The position numbers were made by a program, and so were the translations under genes. This document shows positions 1-7,084 of a stretch of DNA of 45,921 bases, in pieces. The stretch is taken from positions 1 through 45,921 of the forward strand of contig JAAELL010000433.1 in NCBI GenBank assembly GCA_024226735.1, read 5' to 3'. Origin of the DNA: a bacterium. GTDB lineage: Bacteria > Planctomycetota > UBA1135 > GCA-002686595. Numbering within the stretch: position 1 is the first letter of the stretch; each line of letters starts with the position of its first letter. Below the pieces are notes generated by a model that saw nothing but the letters and a program-made list of their open reading frames with translations, did not search any database and had not been told where the DNA came from.

Positions 1-139
1 ATTTTGGTCGGTGCGTACGCGTTCGCTGCAAGGCGCAGCGACGACGCGACTTCGCTGCAAGTCTCGGAGGAGGCGCAACGCAGCAGCGGGCGGGTACGGG
101 CCGACCAAAATGCCGCACAAGAGTGAATCACACCACTAG
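1..139 (-). repeat. CTAG-bounded inverted-repeat element, type B, cut by the window edge
   Basis: The right edge reads ATCACACCACTAG at 127-139, the terminal inverted repeat shared by the other copies. The inner part carries the core GCAGCGAAGTCGCGTCGTCG (read on the minus strand) and a fold-back pair around ATTTTGGTCGG (start of the window) and CCGACCAAAAT (about 101-111). Bases 36-139, reverse-complemented, match 45818-45921 apart from one base near the outer tip. The outer end of this copy, probably about 28 bases, lies outside the window. The edge TAG is the stop codon of the minus-strand reading frame next to it. Confidence 0.85.
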
Positions 140-387
140 CCGAACAAGCCGGTGACGAACGTGATCGTCGCGGCCCCGGCCGCCTCCGCGGTCGCCGCGA
201 TCGACGTGACCGCCTCCACGGGGGCGCTGTTCGAGACGCGGTCGAGCACGTCGCTCAGGACACCGGCGGCGTCGTCGATCACGACCTCCGTCGCGTTGCG
301 GCCGCTCTCGACCAACATGGCCACGTCGCCTGCGACGTTCTGAGCCTCGACGACGATGTCGGTCGCGAACTGGCTCGGCGCGGTCAA
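136..387 (-). CDS. Hypothetical small protein, possibly truncated at its N-terminus
   Basis: This 83-codon frame starts at a TTG and encodes an Ala/Val-rich, probably helical protein with no recognised motif. Its stop codon is the TAG at the edge of the repeat element. The frame stays open upstream, but there it lies antisense to a sigma-factor fragment whose homology begins at about 383, so the true 5' end may have been lost at that junction. No convincing ribosome binding site is visible. It could be a real gene whose end was met by the element, or a chance frame. Confidence 0.3.
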   Translation of the reverse strand: MTAPSQFATDIVVEAQNVAGDVAMLVESGRNATEVVIDDAAGVLSDVLDRVSNSAPVEAVTSIAATAEAAGAATITFVTGLFG

Positions 388-537
388 GAGCGCTTCGAGC
401 GCATCGTCGAGCTGCGCTACTTCGCGGAGCTCACGCTGCCGGAGGTGGCGCGCGTGCTGGGCGTCGGCCGGACCGCCGCCGTGAAGGAGTGGTCGCAGGC
501 GCGGGCGTGGCTGGCGATGTTCCTGGAGGTGGGTTAG
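383..537 (+). pseudogene. ECF sigma factor C-terminal fragment (region 4 only)
   Basis: From 391 the frame encodes RFERIVELRYFAELTLPEVA and continues through an HTH ending KEWSQARAWLAMFLEVG and TAG at 535-537. This is sigma-70 region 4 of the TIGR02999-type ECF family. It closely matches the C-terminus of the intact sigma factor at 4727-5305, which reads RFERIVELGYFAGLTLPEVA at the same place. Regions 1-3 are missing, and one base near 386-390 differs from the intact copy and shifts the frame. It is a stub left by duplication and truncation. The next gene starts 51 bases downstream. Confidence 0.8.
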
Positions 538-587
538 GAACGTCAGCCGACCTCGCCGCCGGCCTTCCGTTCTGCGACACTGCTTCG

Positions 588-1538
588 ATGATGAACCTCC
601 TCCTCTGCTCCGCCGCCGTCAGCCTCTCCATGGCGACCTTCTCGGGCGAGTTGACCACGAACGGTAACTTCGAGGTCGGCGATACGAGCTCCTGGCAGTC
701 TTTCCCGACACCGAACTCCACCTTCACCGTCACGCCGGACTCGAACAGCGGGAGCTTCGCCGGCGAGGTGTCCAACACCGACCAGGCCGCCGCGGCGGTC
801 GTCAAGCAGGCGAATCTCGGCATGGGAGCGGTGAGCCCTGGCGACACGATCCAGATCTCCTTTGCGGCAAAGGGGAGCTTCGCGGCCGGCGGAGTCGCCT
901 TCGCCGAGTTCTTCTCGGAGATCGATGGCGGCGGAACGTCTTCCGCCGAGATCCTGGGCGGAGGTCCGCTAAACCTGACCGGCAGCTGGCAGACCTTCAC
1001 CTTCACGGCGGTCGCGGGTCCCGACGTGAGCGGAGGGGTGACCCTGCAGTTCGCGGCCGTCACTGGCGCCAACATCGGGAGCTCCGCCGTTCTGCTGATC
1101 GACGACGCATCGGTCTCGATCACGGGCGTCGGCGCGAGCTACTGCGACCCGGCCATCCCCAACAGCACCGGCCAACCCGCAGTCACCTGCGTCACCGGCT
1201 CGCAGACCGCGGCGAGCAACGACATCCGCCTCCTCGCATCCTCGCTCCCGGCGAATCAGTTCGGCTACTTCCTCGCTGGCCAGACCCAGGGCATGTTCAT
1301 GCCGCCCGGCTCGCAAGGGATCATCTGCCTCTCCGGGAACATCGGCCGCTTCAACGCGCAGTCGCAGATCATCCAGGGGCCGACGGGCTCCCTCCAGGTC
1401 GACCTCACCTCGATTCCGGTCAACCCTCCCACCGCCGTTCAGCCCGGCGACACCTGGAACTTCCAGTGCTGGTACCGAGACAGCAACCCTGGCACGACGA
1501 GCAACTTCACGAACGCGGTGTCCGTGGTGTTCCAGTGA
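588..1538 (+). CDS. Secreted protein: CBM-like N-terminal domain plus TWNFQ C-terminal module
   Basis: The start is ATG 588 (or the adjacent ATG 591), which opens a signal peptide (MMNLLLCSAAVSLSMA). Residues about 20-180 contain NGNFEVGDTSSWQ, later SGSFAGEVSNTDQA and LNLTGSWQTFTFT, a pattern typical of CBM4/9-like jelly-roll domains that bind carbohydrate. After ASYCDPAIPNSTGQP comes the TWNFQ module, with FGYFLAGQTQGMF, PPGSQGIICLSGNIGRF, and PGDTWNFQCWYRDSNPGTTS near the end. It is probably exported and surface-associated; the module's role is unknown to me. A truncated relative of its N-terminus lies at 6923-7076, and 18408-19496 carries a very similar C-terminus. The 317-residue product appears intact. 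Confidence 0.85.
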   Translation: MMNLLLCSAAVSLSMATFSGELTTNGNFEVGDTSSWQSFPTPNSTFTVTPDSNSGSFAGEVSNTDQAAAAVVKQANLGMGAVSPGDTIQISFAAKGSFAAGGVAFAEFFSEIDGGGTSSAEILGGGPLNLTGSWQTFTFTAVAGPDVSGGVTLQFAAVTGANIGSSAVLLIDDASVSITGVGASYCDPAIPNSTGQPAVTCVTGSQTAASNDIRLLASSLPANQFGYFLAGQTQGMFMPPGSQGIICLSGNIGRFNAQSQIIQGPTGSLQVDLTSIPVNPPTAVQPGDTWNFQCWYRDSNPGTTSNFTNAVSVVFQ

Positions 1539-1577
1539 CGTGCTCCTGGCCTTCGTTGCAGCGAATCGCGCGACCCG

Positions 1578-1762
1578 CTAGTGGTGTGATGCAGACAGTT
1601 GCGGTCTTATCCCGAGTTCGCGTGTGCGTGCCACAAGGCGCGGCGACGACGCAACTTCGCTGCCAATACGGTGATACTGGGATTGGTCGCAGGAGCCGCA
1701 ATGCCGTGGCGCGTGCATGCGGGCCGGGAATACGACTGCGAATGTCTGCATCACACCACTAG
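1578..1762. repeat. CTAG-bounded inverted-repeat element, type A, full length (185 bp)
   Basis: Both ends are CTAGTGGTGTGATGCAGAC and its reverse complement, and about 55-60 bases of each arm can pair imperfectly into a long hairpin. The middle carries CGACGACGCAACTTCGCTGC, the family core. The flanking bases are C before TA on the left and G after TA on the right, consistent with insertion at the TA of a CTAG target. It encodes no protein. The same sequence recurs almost unchanged at 37561-37744 and, cut short, at 18195-18309. Confidence 0.92.
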
Positions 1763-1783
1763 TTGTTGGTGGGTCGTCGCCAA

Positions 1784-2190
1784 TCAGCGGGCCGCGATCT
1801 CGGCGTCCACGCCAGTCAGGACCAAGCCACTCCAGTAGTACGGGTGAGCTTGCTCGGGGGCCGTGCTCTGCCAGAAGACAGAAGCCAGGGCGCCGCCCGC
1901 GTCGTACGACCTCATCAACATGGCCGTACCGATCTCGACTGCGTCCGCGGCCCTGCCGGCATCGACGAGCCACCGCAACGGTACGCAAGTGGTTGGATGA
2001 AGCGACCCGTCGGCGAGGCTCGGCAGGAGCTGCTCGCACATCTTGTTCGACTCTTCTTCCTTCCCGAGCTCGCGCAAGCATTCGATCCGCAGCGCGACGG
2101 CTCTTCCAGGCAGGTCCCGCGTGAATCGCGGAAGAGTTCGCCTGGACCACTCCCGATCCGGATCGAAAGCCCGGAGGTGTTCCAGTGGCA
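1784..2190 (-). pseudogene. Fragment of an alpha-helical (TPR-like?) protein lacking its start
   Basis: The minus strand is coherently coding from about 2190 down to TGA at 1784-1786, including EWSRRTLPRFTRDLPGRAVA, LRIECLRELGKEEESNKMCE and LRWLVDAGRAADAVEIGTAM. The helix-turn-helix rhythm with Ala-rich helices resembles tetratricopeptide-type repeats. The frame is open upstream to a stop at 2261-2263 but has no ATG or GTG; the first usable start, TTG 2077, would drop clearly coding sequence. A plus-strand gene with a good ribosome site begins at 2185, so this is best read as the 3' part of a gene truncated near 2190. Function unknown. Confidence 0.55.
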
Positions 2191-2355
2191 GCCGTGCTCG
2201 TCGACGAGGTGGCGTGGGACGGCTACGACACCTTCTACGACGAGCTCCGGGAGCTTCAGGTCAAGTTGCGCCGGTACGTCACGATCCTGGGCGCGATTGC
2301 CGGCGCAGTCGAGTCGCCCGACGTGGAGTCAAGGACCGATGACGACCAACTATGA
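2185..2355 (+). CDS. Small protein (56 aa) at the head of the TIR/SLOG operon
   Basis: A GGAGG at 2173-2177 stands seven bases before GTG 2185; an alternative in-frame GTG is at 2194. The product begins MAAVLVDEVAWDGYDTFYDE, continues with an amphipathic helix (LRELQVKLRRYVTILGAIAG), and ends in an acidic tail before TGA at 2353-2355. It is too short to place in a family. It lies 37 bases upstream of the TIR gene on the same strand, so co-transcription is likely. It could be an adaptor or accessory peptide of that module, or the tail of a larger gene lost at the 2190 junction. The good ribosome site argues for the first. Confidence 0.5.
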   Translation: MAAVLVDEVAWDGYDTFYDELRELQVKLRRYVTILGAIAGAVESPDVESRTDDDQL

Positions 2356-2392
2356 CCTCCGCTGACGTGCCTTCTCGCCGAAAGCTACAATC

Positions 2393-3586
2393 GTGTCCGT
2401 GCGGTCCATCATCCCCCAACCGACTCTGCGCATCGTCGTCGCCATTGCCGCCACGGAGACTTACCCGCGTGACACGGGGAAGTACGTTGCCAAAGCGTTC
2501 GGGCTGGAACTGGAGGGCGGTGCCTACCTAGCCGACATCACGCCGAACGATCAGATTGACTTCCGGTCCTATGCGGACGGACCACCCCCTGCGCTTGACC
2601 TCGACGGTGCCTGGCACACGCTCGTGGTAGCGCTCGTTGACCGCGATGTCTCCGATGCGTGGCTGGCCTGGTTCGATGGGGTCGTTCCACAGGCCCAGGA
2701 GTCCGGCGGGCGCCACAAGGTCATCGCATTCGCAACGGACGAGACGACCCAAGACAGGCTCGTAGAGCGAGGCAGCAAGCTCGCGAAGGTACAGCTGAAC
2801 CTCGCCTCCAAGTTTGGCGAAAAGGCGCTTCGACCCGCCATTCTCGGGCTCATCGTGATCAACGAGGGGCGCAGGCTCGTCGCAGAGGCCTGTGACCCCA
2901 GGTTCGGGACGCACCTGAAGCTCTTCATCAGTCACGCGAAGACGGACGGGCTTCCGCTCGCACTCGCGATCAAGAACCAGATCCCGATGATCCCACGCCT
3001 CGGTAAGTTCTACGACGACTCGGAACTCTTGATCAGCGGAGACTGGTCCGAGGACCTCGAGCGCAACGTAGCGCAATCGACCGTAGTCATCGTGCGAACC
3101 GACCAGTTCGACGGCCGCCCCGCCTGCCGTGACGAAGCCTTGTGGGCGAGTCACTACGCGTGCCCGGTCTTGGTCGTCGACGCTCGACAGTCGCTGCTCA
3201 TCGAGGAATCTGACTTGGGGATCGGTGACGTACCCACGGTCAAGCTCCCCGACGGAAACGTATACCGCGCACTCCATGCCGCGCTTTGGGTCGGGCTGCG
3301 TGGATTGTGCGTAGCGCGTGCCGTACGCTATCTTGAGCAAGCCGACGCCTTCGCGGGGGTTCCCGTGCGCGTCCTCCATCGCTCGCCGACGTTCGGTGCG
3401 ATCCGTCGCCTGTGCGACAAACTCGCCACAGATGGCGGGAGAGACTCCGACGCGATCCTTGTCCACCCCAGCCCCGACCTCGACGGACAGGCGGGTGAAC
3501 CGTTCCGCGTATTCGCCAAGCACCATCTCTCCGGCGTTCGGTTGGTAACAGTGGATCGCCTCCTCGCGGAGGCGGGGCTAGCATGA
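2393..3586 (+). CDS. TIR-domain protein (candidate NAD-processing enzyme)
   Basis: The 397-residue protein has three parts. Residues 1-170 form an alpha/beta domain I do not recognise. Residues about 175-265 are a TIR domain: LKLFISHAKTDG is strand A with the usual Ser-His, FYDDSELLISGDW is the BB-loop region, and ACRDEALWA carries the glutamate (E248) at the position used for NAD cleavage in catalytic TIR domains. Residues about 320-397 have the pattern HPSPDLDGQAGEP and are also seen as a distinct domain. The start is GTG 2393 (GTG 2399 is possible); the ribosome site is weak. The stop overlaps the next start in ATGA, so TIR and SLOG genes are translationally coupled. TIR proteins of this kind make signalling nucleotides or deplete NAD in immunity. 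Activity here is inferred from the motif. Confidence 0.85.
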   Translation: MSVRSIIPQPTLRIVVAIAATETYPRDTGKYVAKAFGLELEGGAYLADITPNDQIDFRSYADGPPPALDLDGAWHTLVVALVDRDVSDAWLAWFDGVVPQAQESGGRHKVIAFATDETTQDRLVERGSKLAKVQLNLASKFGEKALRPAILGLIVINEGRRLVAEACDPRFGTHLKLFISHAKTDGLPLALAIKNQIPMIPRLGKFYDDSELLISGDWSEDLERNVAQSTVVIVRTDQFDGRPACRDEALWASHYACPVLVVDARQSLLIEESDLGIGDVPTVKLPDGNVYRALHAALWVGLRGLCVARAVRYLEQADAFAGVPVRVLHRSPTFGAIRRLCDKLATDGGRDSDAILVHPSPDLDGQAGEPFRVFAKHHLSGVRLVTVDRLLAEAGLA

Positions 3587-4494
3587 CCGACAAGGGGCGC
3601 ATCAACGGCAAGACGCTGCACGGTGCCATCGTCGGAATCTCGATCTCTGCGGACGCGGAGACGGCGTGCATGGGGTTCGGCGAAGTGCAAGTCACCAACA
3701 CCGTTCGCCGCGTCAGCGACGCGGTGCTCGGCATGGGAGGCAGACTCGTCTTTGGGCATGACTGGCGACCCGGCGGAGTGATGGAAGGAGTGCTCAACAT
3801 CGCGCTCCAGCGGCGCGGGGTCGGCGATGAGAAGGAGCCCGCTGTCCACAACCTCGTGCCTTGGCCAGACCGACCTGCATTGAGCCAGAGCGAGCGTCTC
3901 CACCTGCGCCGACACTTATGTGTCGAAGAGGCGGGCCTCCCCGACCGGCTGTTGGCCTTCGCAGACCCGCCACCATCCCCCGACTCTGACGAAGGCCGCT
4001 ACCTGCGTGCCCGCGGTCTGACGCACCTGCGGAAGCGCTTGACCCAACTCGCCACCGCACGCTTGTGCATGGGCGGCCGCCATTCCGGATCGAGCGGCTG
4101 CTATCCGGGAATCCTCGAGGAAGCGCTGCTCGCGCTTGTCTCGGGCCAGCCACTCTACGTCACGAGCCTCTTCGGCGGGACCTCAGCACGCATCGTGCAG
4201 GCCATCGAGGTCGAGCCAGGCCCGTGCCCGCCGGACTTCGCACCAACGCGCGACGACGTGCGCGCGTCGATGCGGAAGCTGCGTCCGGAGAGGGAGCCCG
4301 ATCATCCCGAAGTCGATGTCGACGCCAAAGCTGTGTGGCGGGCGTTCAACGGAACGACGGTGGCCGACCTCAGCGGGGTCGATGGGAACGGGCTGGATGA
4401 GCAGGAGAATCGTGCCTTGTTTCACGCTCAGTCGATCCAGGCTGCTGTCCACCTCGTCCTTCGAGGACTTGTTCGGCTGCAAGGTCGGCCGTGA
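3583..4494 (+). CDS. SLOG-domain protein (nucleotide-ligand sensor), partner of the TIR gene
   Basis: The 303-residue protein shows the Rossmann-like SLOG pattern: GAIVGISISADAE near the N-terminus, GGRLVFGHDWRPGGVMEG, then ARLCMGGRHSGSSGCYPGIL followed by EEALLALVSGQPLYV and SLFGGTSARI. The GGR..G..G..PG..EEALLA series and the late FGG are the marks of SLOG domains, which bind or process nucleotide ligands such as ADP-ribose derivatives. The start is ATG 3583, overlapping the TIR stop. In Thoeris, a TIR enzyme makes an ADP-ribose signal that a SLOG domain fused to SIR2 senses. No SIR2 or other toxic effector domain is fused here, so any effector is the first gene, the TIR protein itself, or elsewhere. 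Cytoplasmic. Confidence 0.8.
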   Translation: MTDKGRINGKTLHGAIVGISISADAETACMGFGEVQVTNTVRRVSDAVLGMGGRLVFGHDWRPGGVMEGVLNIALQRRGVGDEKEPAVHNLVPWPDRPALSQSERLHLRRHLCVEEAGLPDRLLAFADPPPSPDSDEGRYLRARGLTHLRKRLTQLATARLCMGGRHSGSSGCYPGILEEALLALVSGQPLYVTSLFGGTSARIVQAIEVEPGPCPPDFAPTRDDVRASMRKLRPEREPDHPEVDVDAKAVWRAFNGTTVADLSGVDGNGLDEQENRALFHAQSIQAAVHLVLRGLVRLQGRP

Positions 4495-4726
4495 GGACCG
4501 GCACTTGGCTACGCCAAGCCTTCCCGGCGGCCGTCCCTCCAGCACTGGCCTGCACTACAGCCGCTCCCCGTGACGATCTCGCAGGCGCCCCCCCCATCAC
4601 TCCCGCCAGGCAAGCGTCCAGCCCCAATTCAACGGCGATCGTGACGCGGTCCAGCCCAACTGCTACTCGCTGGGGCTCGGCTTGACACACGCCTGACAGC
4701 TCGGAGCGTCCGCTACGTACCGCAGG

Positions 4727-5305
4727 GTGTTCACCATCGAAGAGCTGCACCCACTAAAGGTGCAGGCGCTGCGCACGCAGCTCGCGGACGGGCGCAGCGT
4801 CTCGACCGACGAGCTCGTGCCGCTCGTCTACGACGACATGCGCCGCCTCGCTGGCAGCTTCTTCCAGCGCGAGGGCTCGGGGCGGACCCTGCAGCCGACG
4901 GCCCTCGTGCACGAGGCCTTTCTACGTCTGGCCGACCAGGACGTGGACGCGTGGCAGAACCGTGCCCAGTTCCTTTCGGTGGCCGCGACGACGATGCGAC
5001 GCGTGCTCGTCGACGCCGCCCGATCGCGAGGTCGCGAGAAGCGCGGCGGTCACGTCGCACGCGTCACGCTGCTCGACGATCAACCCGGTGGAGCGCCGAT
5101 CGAAGTCGACCCCCTCGACCTGGACGCGGCGCTGGAGAAGCTGGCCGAAGTCAAAAAGCGCTTCGAACGCATCGTCGAGCTGGGCTACTTCGCGGGACTC
5201 ACGCTGCCGGAGGTGGCGCGAGTGCTGGGCGTCGCGCGCACGGTCGTCGTGAAGGAGTGGTCGCAGGCGCGGTCGTGGCTGGCGGTTTACCTCGAGGCGA
5301 GGTAG
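4727..5305 (+). CDS. ECF-family RNA polymerase sigma factor (TIGR02999-type)
   Basis: The 192-residue protein has region 2 with DELVPLVYDDMRRLAGSFFQ and LQPTALVHEAFLRLADQD, then FLSVAATTMRRVLVDAARSR, and region 4 with FERIVELGYFAGLTLPEVAR and a helix-turn-helix ending in KEWSQARSWLAVYLEAR. This matches the ECF group common in planctomycetes and Verrucomicrobia, which directs RNA polymerase to a small promoter set, often linked to Ser/Thr kinases. The start is taken as GTG 4727. A TTGACA lies at 4682-4687, but no good -10 box follows at the right distance. No anti-sigma gene is adjacent. The stub at 383-537 is a truncated relative. Confidence 0.9.
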   Translation: MFTIEELHPLKVQALRTQLADGRSVSTDELVPLVYDDMRRLAGSFFQREGSGRTLQPTALVHEAFLRLADQDVDAWQNRAQFLSVAATTMRRVLVDAARSRGREKRGGHVARVTLLDDQPGGAPIEVDPLDLDAALEKLAEVKKRFERIVELGYFAGLTLPEVARVLGVARTVVVKEWSQARSWLAVYLEAR

Positions 5306-5345
5306 CCGCGAACGTTCGGGACGATTCGATGGTCATTACTGCCGC

Positions 5346-6338
5346 TCAGCTTCGATCGTTCCGACCCGGGTCGACGCCCGCGCGCCGGTGGATCAGCTGC
5401 AGCAACTCGAGCCAGCGGCGATCCTCCGGGCCGAACGTGAACTCGGGGGCGACGCTCTCGCCGTCGGCGTCGCCGTAGCTCTCGGTGATCGCCTGCACCG
5501 TCAGCTGAAAGAGCTCTCGTTCGTTCCAACCCTCGACGTCGAAGGTCACGAAGTCGGCATCGAACGATGGGTCGAACTGTGCTCCGCTCGTGCGGAGCGC
5601 GAGTTCCAGGTTGCGGAGCACAGGATTGACGATCGACGTCACCGGCGTCCCGGCGAACTCCTTGCGTGCCATCTGTTCGGCAGCGATGTCGTCCTCCTCC
5701 TCGCGCTGGGTTTGACGGCGCTGCGTCCAGTCGCGCAGCTTGTCCCCCGCCAGCTTGAGGCCCTCGCGCGAAGCGATCGCTCCGAGCGAGGGAAAGATCG
5801 CCTTTGCGGCGATGCCGACCCCGAGCACCGGGTTGGCGATCGCGACAGCGCCGCCGATGAGGAGAATGCCGCCGGTGACCTTGCGCTCGTGGCGGTCGAT
5901 CTCATCGGCCACGAACTCGAGGCGGTCCGCGAGACTCGGGCCGCCGGGGGCGGGGGCGGTCGCAGCGGCAGAGGACTCCGCCTGACGGGCGGCGATCACC
6001 AGGTCGACGAGAGCGGTCTCGCTGCCCTCACCGGGTAGATGGAAGACGCGCAGGCGCGGCAGATCGTTGACGGTCGCCGTGCCAGGCGGAAGCCGACGGG
6101 CCGAGTAGAGCGCGTAGCCGGCCTCGGTGAACGGCGAGGGAATCAGGAAGTAGTGGGTCTCGTCGCGGTCGACGTCGTCGTGCTGTGCCGAGGCGGCGAC
6201 GGACGCCAGAAAGGGGAGCCTGCCGATCGAGTCGCGCACGGCCATGGTGCCCTTCTCGAGCTGGGTCCGGACGTAATCCCAGGTGTCCCGGACCGTCTCC
6301 TCGACGACGTTCTTCTCTTCGTTCTTCGCGGGCTCCAT
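5346..6338 (-). CDS. Hypothetical protein with one hydrophobic segment
   Basis: The 330-residue protein starts at ATG 6338 with a charged, helical N-terminus (KNEEKNVVEETVRDTWDYVR). Residues 60-115 form a mixed region with FLIPSPFTEAGYALYSARRL. After a Pro/Ala linker comes ADRLEFVADEIDRHERKVTG, then a hydrophobic stretch (GILLIGGAVAIANPVLGVGI) long enough to cross or embed in a membrane, followed by a glutamate-rich helix. The C-terminal 100 residues (SIVNPVLRNLELALRTSGAQ onward) look globular. I do not recognise the family. It is convergent with the sigma gene at 4727-5305 and lies 60 bases downstream of the GNAT gene on the same strand, so the two may be co-transcribed. Confidence 0.8.
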   Translation of the reverse strand: MEPAKNEEKNVVEETVRDTWDYVRTQLEKGTMAVRDSIGRLPFLASVAASAQHDDVDRDETHYFLIPSPFTEAGYALYSARRLPPGTATVNDLPRLRVFHLPGEGSETALVDLVIAARQAESSAAATAPAPGGPSLADRLEFVADEIDRHERKVTGGILLIGGAVAIANPVLGVGIAAKAIFPSLGAIASREGLKLAGDKLRDWTQRRQTQREEEDDIAAEQMARKEFAGTPVTSIVNPVLRNLELALRTSGAQFDPSFDADFVTFDVEGWNERELFQLTVQAITESYGDADGESVAPEFTFGPEDRRWLELLQLIHRRAGVDPGRNDRS

Positions 6339-6398
6339 GAGCCTCGAGCATACCGCCTGGCAAGCGCGCGTACCTCAGGGCCCTCCCGGCCCTCTTCA

Positions 6399-6905
6399 TC
6401 ATCTGGAATCCAGCAGCGACGCAATGCGCGGCAACTGCTGTTCGTCCACGCGGCAGACCCGCCACTCGGGAAGCACCTCCGCGCCCAGGCCCTTGTAGAA
6501 CTCGATCGCCTCCGCATTCCAATCGAGCACGATCCATTCCAGTCGCGCGCACCGATTCCGAACGGCGATGTCCGCGAGGTATGCCATCAGTCCCTTGCCG
6601 ATCCCCTTGCCGCGAAACGCCGGGTCGATGAACAGATCGTCGAGCCAGAGCGCGCGGCTGCCCTTCATGCTCGCGAACGAAAAGAAGTAGATCACGTAGC
6701 CGACCGGCTCGCTGCCGGCGAATGCCAGGAGCGAGTATGCCGCCGGTGGGTCGCCGAACAGAGCACCGCGAAGGGCCTCCTCGGTCGCGGATACCTGAAG
6801 CTTCTCGAACGCCCCCATCGACCGAATGAACGTCAAGAGCAACCCGACGTCGGTGGGCATCGCGGTGCGAACTTCGACGTCCAGGTCGTTCACTCTGAGC
6901 AGCAT
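6399..6905 (-). CDS. GNAT-family N-acetyltransferase
   Basis: The 168-residue protein has the GNAT fold signature: a central strand with SLLAFAGSEPVGYVIYFFSF, then LWLDDLFIDPAFRGKGIGKG, where RGKGIGKG is the acetyl-CoA pyrophosphate-binding motif A (Q/RxxGxG/A), and a late LDWNAEAIEFYKGLGAEVLP typical of motif B. It resembles small-substrate (diamine or amino acid) acetyltransferases, but the substrate cannot be told from sequence. ATG 6905 is taken as the start; MPTDVGLLLTF could reflect a shorter start 14 codons on. It precedes the hypothetical gene at 5346-6338 on the same strand. Confidence 0.9.
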   Translation of the reverse strand: MLLRVNDLDVEVRTAMPTDVGLLLTFIRSMGAFEKLQVSATEEALRGALFGDPPAAYSLLAFAGSEPVGYVIYFFSFASMKGSRALWLDDLFIDPAFRGKGIGKGLMAYLADIAVRNRCARLEWIVLDWNAEAIEFYKGLGAEVLPEWRVCRVDEQQLPRIASLLDSR

Positions 6906-6922
6906 CGGCGCAATGTAGCGCT

Positions 6923-7076
6923 GGCGAACTGATCACCAATGGTGACTTCGAGCTCGGCGCTACGAGCTCCTGGCAGTCGATCCCGGTGCCGACCTCGACG
7001 TTCAACAGCACGACGGACTCGAACGGCGGGAGTTTCGCCGCCGAGCTGGTCAACACCGACCAGGCCGCCGCGTATC
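6923..7076 (+). pseudogene. Truncated CBM-like N-terminal fragment of a secreted protein
   Basis: The plus strand reads GELITNGDFELGATSSWQSI, then STFNSTTDSNGGSFAAELVN and TDQAAAY. This is a close relative of residues 19-75 of the protein at 588-1538 (GELTTNGNFEVGDTSSWQSF, SGSFAGEVSNTDQAAAA). No start or signal peptide precedes it. The homology ends where the convergent gene at 7085-8128 begins. It is a duplicated piece cut at both ends. Confidence 0.8.
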
Positions 7077-7084
7077 CGCAGGCC

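Noticed and set aside
1578-1762. CRISPR repeat, integron attC site or structured RNA gene
   Set aside because: Copies are dispersed, not arrayed with spacers; attC core sites are not seen; the ends with C-TA-G flanks and hybrid forms fit a transposable element better.
2393-4494. Canonical Thoeris system (ThsA/ThsB)
   Set aside because: ThsA needs a SIR2 NADase fused to SLOG. The SLOG protein here has no SIR2 domain, so only a distant likeness can be claimed.
4495-4726. Possible gene or promoter between SLOG and sigma genes
   Set aside because: Frames here lack family patterns or starts. A TTGACA at 4682 has no matching -10 box, so no promoter is claimed.
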